Part shown: positions 35,235 to 42,753 of the stretch, in pieces
How positions within the stretch are numbered: position 1 is the first letter of the stretch
Layout of the letters: every line of letters starts with the position of its first letter
Source: Gammaproteobacteria bacterium
GTDB lineage: Bacteria > Pseudomonadota > Gammaproteobacteria > Xanthomonadales > SZUA-36
Assembly (NCBI GenBank): GCA_024279945.1
Contig: JAJRRA010000031.1
Location: 1 to 44,122 of the forward strand
DNA: 44,122 nt
Direction: 5' to 3'
Notes under the pieces: model-generated
Told to the model about the DNA's origin: nothing
The model's database searches: none
The model's input: only the letters and a program-made list of their open reading frames with translations
Made by a program: the position numbers and the translations under genes

Positions 35235-35711
35235 TTAAGACTGGGTATCGTTCAGGTTATCAATAATATTTTGAGTCATGGAATTAAATAGTTTGGTTTC
35301 TTTGGCCGTCATATTTTTCGTGCCCTTTTTGTTCACTTCTCTCGCAATGGGTAGTAGATTTCTGGTTATTCGCTTGGCCTTGGCGGTAAGGCTCAAAGCG
35401 TATTTACGTCGATCAAGGGGAGTACGAATACGTTTAATCAGACCGATATGTTCCATTTCCTGAATAACTGCAACTATCGTTGACTCTTTCACGCGCACAC
35501 GTTTACTCAACTCTTTTTGGGTAAGGCCATCCTCATCCATAAGGTAACGCAGGCAATGCCAGTGGCTCAATTTGACTCCATGCTCTGCCAGTCGTGCTTG
35601 CAGTGCCTGTTGAAACAATCGGTGAGCTATTCTTATCAGATGTCCAGTGCTCTGATCCAAATCCAGTGGCTCATGATTCTGTTGGGCCGAAGTGTTTCGT
35701 TTTCTGACCAT
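35235..35711 (-). CDS. MarR-family transcriptional regulator
   Basis: 158 residues from the ATG at 35711 (AGGGA eight bases upstream); the reading from 35810 adds an unrelated N-terminus. The winged helix-turn-helix is LTQKELSKRVRVKESTIVAVIQEMEHIGLIKR followed by the wing TPLDRRKYALSLT with the usual D-R-R. MarR proteins are dimers that usually repress catabolic genes until an aromatic acid or its CoA thioester binds. The gene lies between promoters B and C, which share a TTACTTC dyad with promoter A, so it is the obvious candidate regulator of all three. A degenerate half-site (TTGCTTC at 35763-35769) lies in its own upstream region. Confidence 0.9.
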   Translation of the reverse strand: MVRKRNTSAQQNHEPLDLDQSTGHLIRIAHRLFQQALQARLAEHGVKLSHWHCLRYLMDEDGLTQKELSKRVRVKESTIVAVIQEMEHIGLIKRIRTPLDRRKYALSLTAKAKRITRNLLPIAREVNKKGTKNMTAKETKLFNSMTQNIIDNLNDTQS

Positions 35712-35762
35712 GAATATTTCCCTGTTGTGATTGGCGCAACCTTTATTGAGAGTACTTGGAAA

Positions 35763-35780
35763 TTGCTTCGGTAGGAATAT
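35763..35780 (-). promoter_or_regulatory. Possible degenerate operator half-site upstream of marR
   Basis: TTGCTTCGGTAG, then GAATATAA, resembles the left half and the -10 side of promoter C (TTGCTTCTGTAG ... AATATAA) but lacks the complete right arm. It lies 52 bases upstream of the marR ATG and could mediate autoregulation. The match is partial. Confidence 0.3.
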
Positions 35781-35866
35781 AACTATATCAGAAGGATTGA
35801 TTTGAAACACAATACTACTTTATCAATGTACAGCTAACTCATATTCACCCAATATTTCTTATATTC

Positions 35867-35916
35867 TTTACATTGCTTCTGTAGCGAAGTAATATAATAT
35901 ATCGGCACCAAAGTAT
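35867..35916 (+). promoter_or_regulatory. Promoter C with embedded MarR-type operator
   Basis: -35 TTTACA (35867-35872), a 17-base spacer, -10 TAATAT (35890-35895) with TATAAT at 35893-35898. The dyad TTGCTTC-N6-GAAGTAA (35873-35892, one mismatch) overlaps the spacer and -10. The downstream motif GGCACCAAAGTAT (35904-35916) matches GGTACCAAAGTAT of promoter B at the identical distance. It reads toward the TonB receptor, with a leader of about 150 bases. Confidence 0.85.
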
Positions 35917-36053
35917 TTAGCTGTTTAGATGTAGGTGACTAGCTAAGAGAATAAGCCGGAGATTTGGAAAAAGAGCAATTCGCAATACGATTCACCATTA
36001 CAACAATTTTGTGTAAAAACATTCAGCGCATGAAACCTGAGGGAGTATGTGAA

Positions 36054-38261
36054 ATGAAATTACATGGAACATCAGTAGGGCGAGTGGGGCTATTGCTGGT
36101 GCTTGTGGGAACATTCTCTACAAGCCACGCTCAACAGATCAAGGTTAATACATCCGAGCAGGAGGGAACAGATAATGTTCTTGAGATTGTAATTGTTACG
36201 GCACAAAAAGTGAGCCAGTCTATACAGGAAGTTGCGGCTGCCGTTTCAGCCATGAGTGGTGAGACACTTGACAATATTGGCGCTACTGAGATGGCTGATA
36301 TACAAAGCCTGGTTCCGTCGATTCGTTTGCAAAGACAATCATCATCAACAGAGATCTATATTCGGGGAGTAGGCACCACTCTCGATCTTCCAATGATTGA
36401 ATCTCCAAATGCTTTTAATATCAACGGTATTTATATCCCACGGGAGGCAGCCAGTGCGAGCATATTTGACATTAGTCGAATTGAGGTGCTTCCAGGGCCT
36501 CAGGGCACACTTTATGGCCGCGGTGCTCTGGGCGGCACGATCAACCTGATCACCAATCGGCCAGGGGATGAATTTGAAAGCTCAGTGATGCTGGAGGTTG
36601 GTAATTACTCGCTGATCCGCGGGACTGCAACCCTGAATGTGCCCGTCAGCGACAAGCTCGCCATGCGTGTTGCGGTGAGTGGTAATTATCGTGATGGCTA
36701 TCTCAAGAGCGGAGCCAAATCTTCGGAAGACATTGCGGGTCTGGTATCACTTGACTGGCATCCCAACGATGATTTTTCCTTGTTTCTCTGGACTCATCTT
36801 GAGGACAAGGGAGGCTATGCAGACAATCTGATGAGTAAAGGCTCTTTCTCAGATCCAAAAAGCCAGGCGTTCCCGCATCCAGATAATCCATGGAACGACC
36901 TGCTGGACGGCGATCTTGAGGTCTACGCGTCCCTTGGCCCGATCGATAAGCAACCCACTGACTGGCAGACCATGATCTTCGGCGCCGAGCTCAACTGGAA
37001 CATCAACGAACATATGCTGCTGACTTACATTCCATCATATCTTTATCTTGACTGGGATCAAAGCTACTGGATTACTCACAAGATCAGTGATTTTGGTGAG
37101 GAAATCAAGCAGACTACTCACGAATTACGACTGAGCTATGATGCCGGTGGAAACTTAGAATGGCTGGCCGGGCTGTATGCTTATCGGTTTGAAACAGATG
37201 GCTATTTTTTTATCAAATTCGGGCCTAATGAACTGGGCGCCGGTCCGACACCCTTTTGGCTTAACGCCAATGATATCCAGAATCATGTGCTTAAAGGAGT
37301 GGCGATGTTTGGTCAGGCCACTTATACCCTGACGGATAATTTGCGTCTTGTATTCGGCGGCCGGATGTCATTTGATGATCGAAAAGCAAACGGCTTTGTG
37401 CCGGGGCTCGTTAAGGGAACAACAGAACCATCCAGAGAGCATATAAATCCTTTTACCGGAATGCCGAATTACAGATGGGAAAACGCAGACAAGTGGGATA
37501 ATCTGGACTGGAAGCTGGGTATTGAGTTTGATTCGGGTGAAAACTCCTTGTTATACGCAACGATACAAACCGGCTTCCAACCGGGTACCTTCGATACCGT
37601 TCCGGGACGAACGACAAAACAATCTGAACTTCTTGCGTTCTCAGCGGGAACAAAAAACACTTTCCTTGACGGTCGTCTTATTGTGAACGATGAGTTGTAT
37701 TATTACGACTATGTTGATCTGCTCACCCAGGCATGGGATGCTGCGACTGCATCCAATCGCTTGACAAACACGGATGCCACTATCTACGGGAACCAATTTG
37801 ACCTGAGCTATTTACCCAGGCGCAGCACCCAGTTCAAATTGTCGGTCGGTTATGTGCATGCTCGCTATGATGATTTCGTGACTGCTGTGGGCGACTTCAC
37901 AGATTATCAGATGCAGTATGCACCGACCTGGACGGTCATTCTGGGTTTTGTACAGGACTGGGATTTGCAATCAAGCGCATATTTGCGCTTTCAGTTAAAT
38001 TCCAGGTATTCAAGTGGCTTCTGGGGCGACTTTTCACATTCTCCAGGTATTTACCAGGCGCCCTATTCCAAAACGGATGTTTTACTTGCTTACCATGCAG
38101 CCAATGAAGCCTGGTCACTGGGTGTTTGGGTGAGGAACATTGGAGACCAGGACGTCCAGGCCGCTTCAGCGCCGGGTAGCCTCTATTTTGACCCGGCTCC
38201 AGGTGCTACATACCTGGAGGCACCGCGAACCTATGGTATCCGCTTTACGGCTAATTTCTAG
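36054..38261 (+). CDS. TonB-dependent outer-membrane receptor of the regulon
   Basis: 735 residues from the ATG at 36054, chosen for GAGGGAG nine bases upstream and because it begins a clean signal peptide (KLHGTSVGRVGLLLVLVG, cut near SHAQQ). Starts at 35964 (TTG) and 36030 lack this. After a TonB box-like ILEIVIVTAQK type segment (LEIVIVTAQKVSQSIQE), the plug carries IEVLPGPQGTLYGRGALGG, and the barrel ends GIRFTANF with a terminal Phe. It is the first gene behind promoter C, so it is probably the dedicated uptake route for the regulon's substrate. It differs from the other receptor at 15597-17783, so the two may take up different compounds. Confidence 0.93.
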   Translation: MKLHGTSVGRVGLLLVLVGTFSTSHAQQIKVNTSEQEGTDNVLEIVIVTAQKVSQSIQEVAAAVSAMSGETLDNIGATEMADIQSLVPSIRLQRQSSSTEIYIRGVGTTLDLPMIESPNAFNINGIYIPREAASASIFDISRIEVLPGPQGTLYGRGALGGTINLITNRPGDEFESSVMLEVGNYSLIRGTATLNVPVSDKLAMRVAVSGNYRDGYLKSGAKSSEDIAGLVSLDWHPNDDFSLFLWTHLEDKGGYADNLMSKGSFSDPKSQAFPHPDNPWNDLLDGDLEVYASLGPIDKQPTDWQTMIFGAELNWNINEHMLLTYIPSYLYLDWDQSYWITHKISDFGEEIKQTTHELRLSYDAGGNLEWLAGLYAYRFETDGYFFIKFGPNELGAGPTPFWLNANDIQNHVLKGVAMFGQATYTLTDNLRLVFGGRMSFDDRKANGFVPGLVKGTTEPSREHINPFTGMPNYRWENADKWDNLDWKLGIEFDSGENSLLYATIQTGFQPGTFDTVPGRTTKQSELLAFSAGTKNTFLDGRLIVNDELYYYDYVDLLTQAWDAATASNRLTNTDATIYGNQFDLSYLPRRSTQFKLSVGYVHARYDDFVTAVGDFTDYQMQYAPTWTVILGFVQDWDLQSSAYLRFQLNSRYSSGFWGDFSHSPGIYQAPYSKTDVLLAYHAANEAWSLGVWVRNIGDQDVQAASAPGSLYFDPAPGATYLEAPRTYGIRFTANF

Positions 38262-38288
38262 TTCACACAAAGATCTGGATATTTTGCA

Positions 38289-38693
38289 ATGAATGAAACC
38301 ACTGAAAAAGACACTGAATCCACGACCGGAAGTAGTGTTCCAGACTGGATAACAGCTCTTTTCCGAGACATCGATTCGATGGATGCGGATGCCTTTCTGG
38401 AATACCTGACAGATGACGCTGTTTTTATTTATGGAAGTGGAAAACCGGTAACAGGGAAAGAAAGTATCAGGGTTTTTCTCGGGGCGTTCTATAGCAACCT
38501 GGCGGCAATAAGACATCTGATTATCGGAGTTTGGCAAATGGATGAGGCTATATTTATCCAAACGAAGTGCACTTATTCGATGAAGGATGACCGGGAGATA
38601 ACCATCCCGGCGCTGAACCTGTTCAATATGAAAGGTAATCTGATTAAGGATTACCTGATTTATGCAGATCCAACCCCCATGCTGGTGGGCTGA
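38289..38693 (+). CDS. SnoaL-like (NTF2-fold) protein
   Basis: A 134-residue cone-shaped NTF2-fold protein. WITALFRDIDSMDADAFLEYLTDDAVFIYG and KPVTGKESIRVFLGAFYSN are typical of SnoaL-like polyketide-cyclase/ketosteroid-isomerase relatives. The C-terminus LFNMKGNLIKDYLIYADPTPM also fits. It begins 27 bases after the TonB receptor stop, in the same transcript. It may be a small isomerase or hydratase in the pathway. No catalytic residue can be assigned with confidence. Confidence 0.8.
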   Translation: MNETTEKDTESTTGSSVPDWITALFRDIDSMDADAFLEYLTDDAVFIYGSGKPVTGKESIRVFLGAFYSNLAAIRHLIIGVWQMDEAIFIQTKCTYSMKDDREITIPALNLFNMKGNLIKDYLIYADPTPMLVG

Positions 38694-38695
38694 AA

Positions 38696-38863
38696 ATGTT
38701 GTCAGGTAAGGTAGCTCGGTTTGTAGAACATGCAGTAGACCAGTACGGCTATCTGGATTGTGCCTTTAATAATGCCGGAATCGAAGGCAGTTATGCCAGG
38801 ACCGCGGCTTCATTTGTTACTGGAACAACACGGTCGGTCGATGGCGCTTACTTGGCTGAATAG
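38696..38863 (+). pseudogene. Internally deleted short-chain dehydrogenase remnant (55 codons, still in frame)
   Basis: The open frame begins MLSGKVA, the usual SDR start, but the Rossmann GxxxGxG loop is missing. It continues VEHAVDQYGYLDCAFNNAGIEG, which contains the NNAG motif, then jumps to AASFVTGTTRSVDGAYLAE, the normal C-terminal signature. The catalytic Ser and Tyr-x-x-x-Lys segments are gone. Two in-frame deletions of an ordinary gene of about 250 codons explain it. All three pieces keep one frame without stop codons. It starts 3 bases after the SnoaL-like stop. It cannot be an active dehydrogenase. Confidence 0.8.
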
Positions 38864-38884
38864 TTCATCGCAGGAGGACAAAGA

Positions 38885-39274
38885 ATGGAAAAGCTATATC
38901 CATATATCGGGCTTGCCGGACGAATTTTGATCGCTCTTATGTATGTTGGAGCCGGCTTGAACTTTATTGGTGATTACAGCGGTACGGCGACATTCATGGA
39001 AAGCAAGGGTGTGCCTGGTGTGTTGTTGGTTCCGACAATTTTGCTCGTGCTCGGAGGGGGGGTGTCTATTATAGTCGGTTGGCAAACCAGGTTTTTTGCC
39101 TTTTTACTTGCATGCTTTACTCTGATTGCCGGAATTATTTTTCATAACCAGTTCAGTGACCCAAATGAATTCAATCATTTTATGAAAAACCTGTCGATTG
39201 TTGGTGCCTTTCTGTATTTGGTGAAATATGGTGCGGGTGAATTAAGTCTGGATAACCGCAAGTCGGGCGATTGA
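38885..39274 (+). CDS. DoxX-family membrane protein
   Basis: 129 residues with four hydrophobic helices (IGLAGRILIALMYVGAGL, VPTILLVLGGGVSIIVGW, FFAFLLACFTLIAGIIF, LSIVGAFLYLVKYG), the DoxX pattern including F-x-x-H-x-x-F near FHNQFSDPNEFNHFMKN. AGGAGG lies just before the ATG. It closes the promoter C operon. DoxX proteins are inner-membrane redox-associated proteins of loosely defined role. Here it could support quinone-linked or export functions of the pathway. Confidence 0.88.
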   Translation: MEKLYPYIGLAGRILIALMYVGAGLNFIGDYSGTATFMESKGVPGVLLVPTILLVLGGGVSIIVGWQTRFFAFLLACFTLIAGIIFHNQFSDPNEFNHFMKNLSIVGAFLYLVKYGAGELSLDNRKSGD

Positions 39275-39333
39275 CAGGTGTAAAACCTATCCTGTCCAGC
39301 TAGTTCGCACGAACCCATACCACCATCGCCACC

Positions 39334-39376
39334 GGGGAAGTCTCCGCTAACAGTCTCTGATAATCTGGACTTCCGG
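39334..39376. terminator. Possible hairpin after the DoxX gene
   Basis: GGAAGTC (39336-39342) pairs with GACTTCC (39368-39374) across a 25-base loop, with flanking CCGG/CCGG that could extend it. There is no clean T-tract. Bases 39275-39425 otherwise show no gene. Confidence 0.25.
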
Positions 39377-39425
39377 GGGAAGGGCTCTTATTCTTTCTGC
39401 ACCTGGCGAGCAGGAATCAACCAGC

Positions 39426-41381
39426 ATGGACCGGTGGAACAAGATATCTGTTTTCTTCCTGGTACTGGCCTTGAATGCAGTTTGCATGGATGAGGTTCAG
39501 GCAGAAGAGCGGATCTATGACTATCACAGTGATATCCAGGTTCTTAAAGACGGGTCGCTGAAAGTTACTGAAACGATCACGGTCAATGTCGAAGGCCGCA
39601 AGATCAAGCGGGGAATCTATCGTGATTTTCCGGTCGCCTACACCACCCGATTCATGGTTCCCGTCCGCTTGCCGTTCCAGGTGCTGTCGGTCGAACGTGA
39701 TGGGGTGACCGAACCTTTTTATACCGAAGAACAAACCAAAAGTGTGCGGGTTTACATTGGCCGGGAAGATTATTTGCTGCCTCCCGGGAAATATACCTAC
39801 GAAATTACGTACACCACGAACTTTCAGCTCGGTTTTTTTGACACACACGATGAACTGTACTGGAACGTAACGGGTAATGGCTGGGATTTTCCCATTGAGC
39901 GTGCCTCGGCCAGTGTTTTTTTGCCGGATGATATCCCGCGCGATGAACTTACTCACGAAGCTTATACCGGCCCACAAGGATCCAGCGCGACAGATTTTAC
40001 TTCTGAAGTAGATCAATTTACCGGAGCGGTAAATTTTATTACCACCAGGAGCCTGGAGCCTCAGGAAGGCTTAACCATCGTCGTGGGCTTTCCCAAGGGG
40101 TATGTCCACCAGCCGACTGCGGCTGAAATGAGTGCAATTTACTTTCCGGCCGATCGAGTTTTGTGGACAGTTTTGGGTGGACTGTTGGTGGTGCTGGGCT
40201 ATTACCTGCTGGCCTGGTTCTTCGTCGGGCGCGACCCTCGAAGTGGCGTGATCTACCCGATCTTCGAGCCACCGTTGGGTCTGCCGCCTGCTTGTATGCG
40301 TTTTGTGCAGCGCATGGCCTATGACAAGAAGTGTTTTGCCGCCGCGTTGATCAATATGGCTGTGAAGCGTCAGCTTGTTATTGAGGAAGAAGACGGCGAA
40401 TATACTTTGCGCCGCACTGAGTTTCCCACAAAAGAGCCACTCTCGCCCGGTGAGAAAAGAGTATTCAAAACTTTGCTCAGTTCCGACTCGATCGTACTGA
40501 AACCATCCAACCCCAAGAAGATCAGCAAGGCGATTGAAGAACTGGGAGAACAGTTGTCGCTGGAATACGAAGGAAGGCTATTTGTAAAAAACCGCTGGTG
40601 GCTGCTACCCGGTTGGGTGCTCTCAGTACTGGCAATCGTTACGGTGGCCCTGGGAATCGGAGGGGAAGCAGTGGGAATCATCCTGTTTTTGACTCTGTGG
40701 CTGTCGTTCTGGACCCTTGGAGTCGTGATGCTTGCCAGGATGACGTTTGGAGCCTGGCGTAGCGTGCTGGCCTTGCGTAAGAGTACATTGCAACGGATCG
40801 GTTCTTTTACCGGCGCTCTGTTTATCACGGCTTTTGCCACGCCCTTCTTTATCGCTGAAGTAGTCGTCCTGGGTATTTTGGCCTTCACAATCTCTATCTG
40901 GATTGCCCCTTTGCTGCTGGGTCTGGTCGCGATTAACTGGTCGTTCTGGTACTGGCTCAAACAGCCGACGCTTGAGGGACAGAAGGTGATGGATCAGATC
41001 GAGGGCTTTCGTATGTACCTGGGGACCGCCGAAGGTGAGTCGCTGGAGCGCCAGTCGCCGCCCGGGATGACGCCGGAATTGTTTGAGAAGTATTTGCCTT
41101 ATGCGCTGGCGCTGGAAGTGGAAAATAAGTGGGCCGAAAAGTTTACTACGGTGCTCGAACAGGCCACAGCGCTGACGGGTCCGGGTAGTGCCTATCAACC
41201 TTCCTGGTATCGCGGCACGAGTTGGGATCCCTCGTCAGTCAGAGCGTTCGCCGGCAACCTGGGCAGTTCGCTGGGTGTCGCAGTCTCCTCTTCCAGTACG
41301 GCACCCGGAGGCTCCAGCGGTGGAGGCGGTGGTGGATCTTCCGGCGGTGGCGGAGGAGGTGGCGGAGGAGGTGGCTGGTAG
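39426..41381 (+). CDS. DUF2207 membrane protein with Gly-rich tail
   Basis: 651 residues. A signal peptide (ISVFFLVLALNAVCMDEVQA) is followed by the DUF2207 beta domain: IYDYHSDIQVLKDGSLKVTETI, KIKRGIYRDFPV, DELYWNVTGNGWDFPIE. One membrane helix sits at about 240-260, a cytosolic region follows, then two or three more helices between 395 and 520. The C-terminus is almost pure Gly/Ser ending in Trp (last 24 residues), as is common in this family. The function is unknown. AGGA precedes the ATG. It faces metZ convergently with only 19 bases between. Confidence 0.92.
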   Translation: MDRWNKISVFFLVLALNAVCMDEVQAEERIYDYHSDIQVLKDGSLKVTETITVNVEGRKIKRGIYRDFPVAYTTRFMVPVRLPFQVLSVERDGVTEPFYTEEQTKSVRVYIGREDYLLPPGKYTYEITYTTNFQLGFFDTHDELYWNVTGNGWDFPIERASASVFLPDDIPRDELTHEAYTGPQGSSATDFTSEVDQFTGAVNFITTRSLEPQEGLTIVVGFPKGYVHQPTAAEMSAIYFPADRVLWTVLGGLLVVLGYYLLAWFFVGRDPRSGVIYPIFEPPLGLPPACMRFVQRMAYDKKCFAAALINMAVKRQLVIEEEDGEYTLRRTEFPTKEPLSPGEKRVFKTLLSSDSIVLKPSNPKKISKAIEELGEQLSLEYEGRLFVKNRWWLLPGWVLSVLAIVTVALGIGGEAVGIILFLTLWLSFWTLGVVMLARMTFGAWRSVLALRKSTLQRIGSFTGALFITAFATPFFIAEVVVLGILAFTISIWIAPLLLGLVAINWSFWYWLKQPTLEGQKVMDQIEGFRMYLGTAEGESLERQSPPGMTPELFEKYLPYALALEVENKWAEKFTTVLEQATALTGPGSAYQPSWYRGTSWDPSSVRAFAGNLGSSLGVAVSSSSTAPGGSSGGGGGGSSGGGGGGGGGGGW

Positions 41382-41400
41382 CGTACCGGTGAGCGGTTAC

Positions 41401-42582
41401 TCAACCCATTCCCCTGGCCAGGTCTGTTTTCAGGTCTTCAATATCTTCAAGTCCCACGGCCACCCGGATCAGGCCATCGGCAATGCCGGCTTGTTCACGT
41501 TGTTCCGGCGTCAGGCGTCCGTGCGTGGTAGTGGCCGGGTGAGTAATGGTGGATTTGGTGTCACCGAGATTTGCGGTGATTGAAATCAGGCGGGTGGCGT
41601 CAATCAGCTTCCATCCGGCATCTTTCCCACCCTTGAGTTCGAAGGACAACAGGCCGCCAAACCCGGATTGCTGCGTTTTCGCCAGTTGATGCTGCGCGTG
41701 GCTCTCCAGTCCGGGATAGAAAACCCGCTCCACCGCTACCTGTTGCTCGAGCCAGCGGGCCAGCGCGAGGGCGTTTGCACTGTGCGCTTTCATCCGCAGG
41801 CTCAGTGTCTCCAGACCTTTCAGAAACACCCAGGCATTGAAGGGGCTCATGGCCGGCCCCGCGGTCCGGTTGAAGCCAAAGATTTCTTCACCGACAATGT
41901 CTTTGGGGCCCAGTATCGCACCGCCCATGCAGCGGCCCTGACCGTCCAGGAACTTGGTCGCCGAATGAATCACGATATCCGCACCGAGCGCGATGGGCTG
42001 TTGCAGGGCGGGTGTACAAAAACAGTTGTCTACAACCAGCAGGCAATCGTTTTGATGGGCCAGTTGCGCCAGTTGTTCAATATCCGCCAGTTCGGTCAAT
42101 GGATTAGATGGGGTTTCGAGAAACAACAGGCGGGTTTCGGGGCGAATCGCGGTCGTCCAGTCCCCGATGTCCGCCAGATCAACAAAGCGGGTTTCAATGC
42201 CGAACTTTGCCAGATAATTGGTGCACAACAGCGTGGTGGTGCCGAAAATACTGCGCGATGAAACAATGTGATCACCGGCCTTCAGCAGGCCCAGGCAGGT
42301 TGCCAGAATAGCCGCCATTCCCGAAGCCGTGGCCACGCAGGACTCTGCACCTTCCAGCGCAGCCAGTCTTTGCTCAAACGTTCTGACGGTCGGGTTAGTG
42401 AATCTGGAATAGATGTTTCCCGGCTGTTCGCCGGAAAAACGTGCCGCCGCCTCTTCTGCTGATGCGAATACATAGCTGGATGTAGTAAAAATGGGCTCGC
42501 TGTGTTCACCCTCGTTCGTTCGCAGTTGTCCTTCCCGGATGGCCAGCGTGTCAAAACTGTAATTATCGTTATATTCCGGCAT
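41401..42582 (-). CDS. metZ: O-succinylhomoserine sulfhydrylase MetZ
   Basis: 393 residues from the ATG at 42582 (AAGG eight bases upstream). A reading from 42663 would add 27 residues upstream of the conserved TLAIREGQ and begin inside the promoter. A PLP enzyme of the Cys/Met metabolism family: SEPIFTTSSYVFASAEEAA, YSRFTNPTVRTFEQRLAALEG, SRSIFGTT, FLETPSNPL, and the PLP lysine in HSATKFLDGQGRCMGGA. It makes homocysteine directly from O-succinylhomoserine and sulfide. The family is closely related to cystathionine gamma-synthase, but the IFGTT and GQGRCMGG variants favour MetZ. Probably monocistronic. Confidence 0.9.
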   Translation of the reverse strand: MPEYNDNYSFDTLAIREGQLRTNEGEHSEPIFTTSSYVFASAEEAAARFSGEQPGNIYSRFTNPTVRTFEQRLAALEGAESCVATASGMAAILATCLGLLKAGDHIVSSRSIFGTTTLLCTNYLAKFGIETRFVDLADIGDWTTAIRPETRLLFLETPSNPLTELADIEQLAQLAHQNDCLLVVDNCFCTPALQQPIALGADIVIHSATKFLDGQGRCMGGAILGPKDIVGEEIFGFNRTAGPAMSPFNAWVFLKGLETLSLRMKAHSANALALARWLEQQVAVERVFYPGLESHAQHQLAKTQQSGFGGLLSFELKGGKDAGWKLIDATRLISITANLGDTKSTITHPATTTHGRLTPEQREQAGIADGLIRVAVGLEDIEDLKTDLARGMG

Positions 42583-42634
42583 GGGTGTGGCCTTGATGAA
42601 TGAGTGGCAATTTGGAGTTGAGTATCCTTTTCTG

Positions 42635-42663
42635 ATAATACGAGCATAGCTTCTTAAGCACAA
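42635..42663 (-). promoter_or_regulatory. Promoter of metZ
   Basis: On the minus strand: -35 TTGTGC (42663-42658), a 17-base spacer, and -10 TATTAT (42640-42635), about 50 bases before the metZ ATG. Its position supports the start at 42582. Confidence 0.55.
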
Positions 42664-42753
42664 TTCAGGCTAATGGCACTCTTTCCAAAACAGAAAGTAT
42701 TATGCTGATTTAGTGAAAGGTAGCACCTCCTGATAAAGAGATCTTCGTTGTGG

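Noticed and set aside
41315-41381. Gly-codon repeat at the end of the DUF2207 gene as a tandem-repeat anomaly
   Set aside because: A Gly/Ser-rich tail ending in Trp is usual in this family, so it is not evidence of expansion or error.
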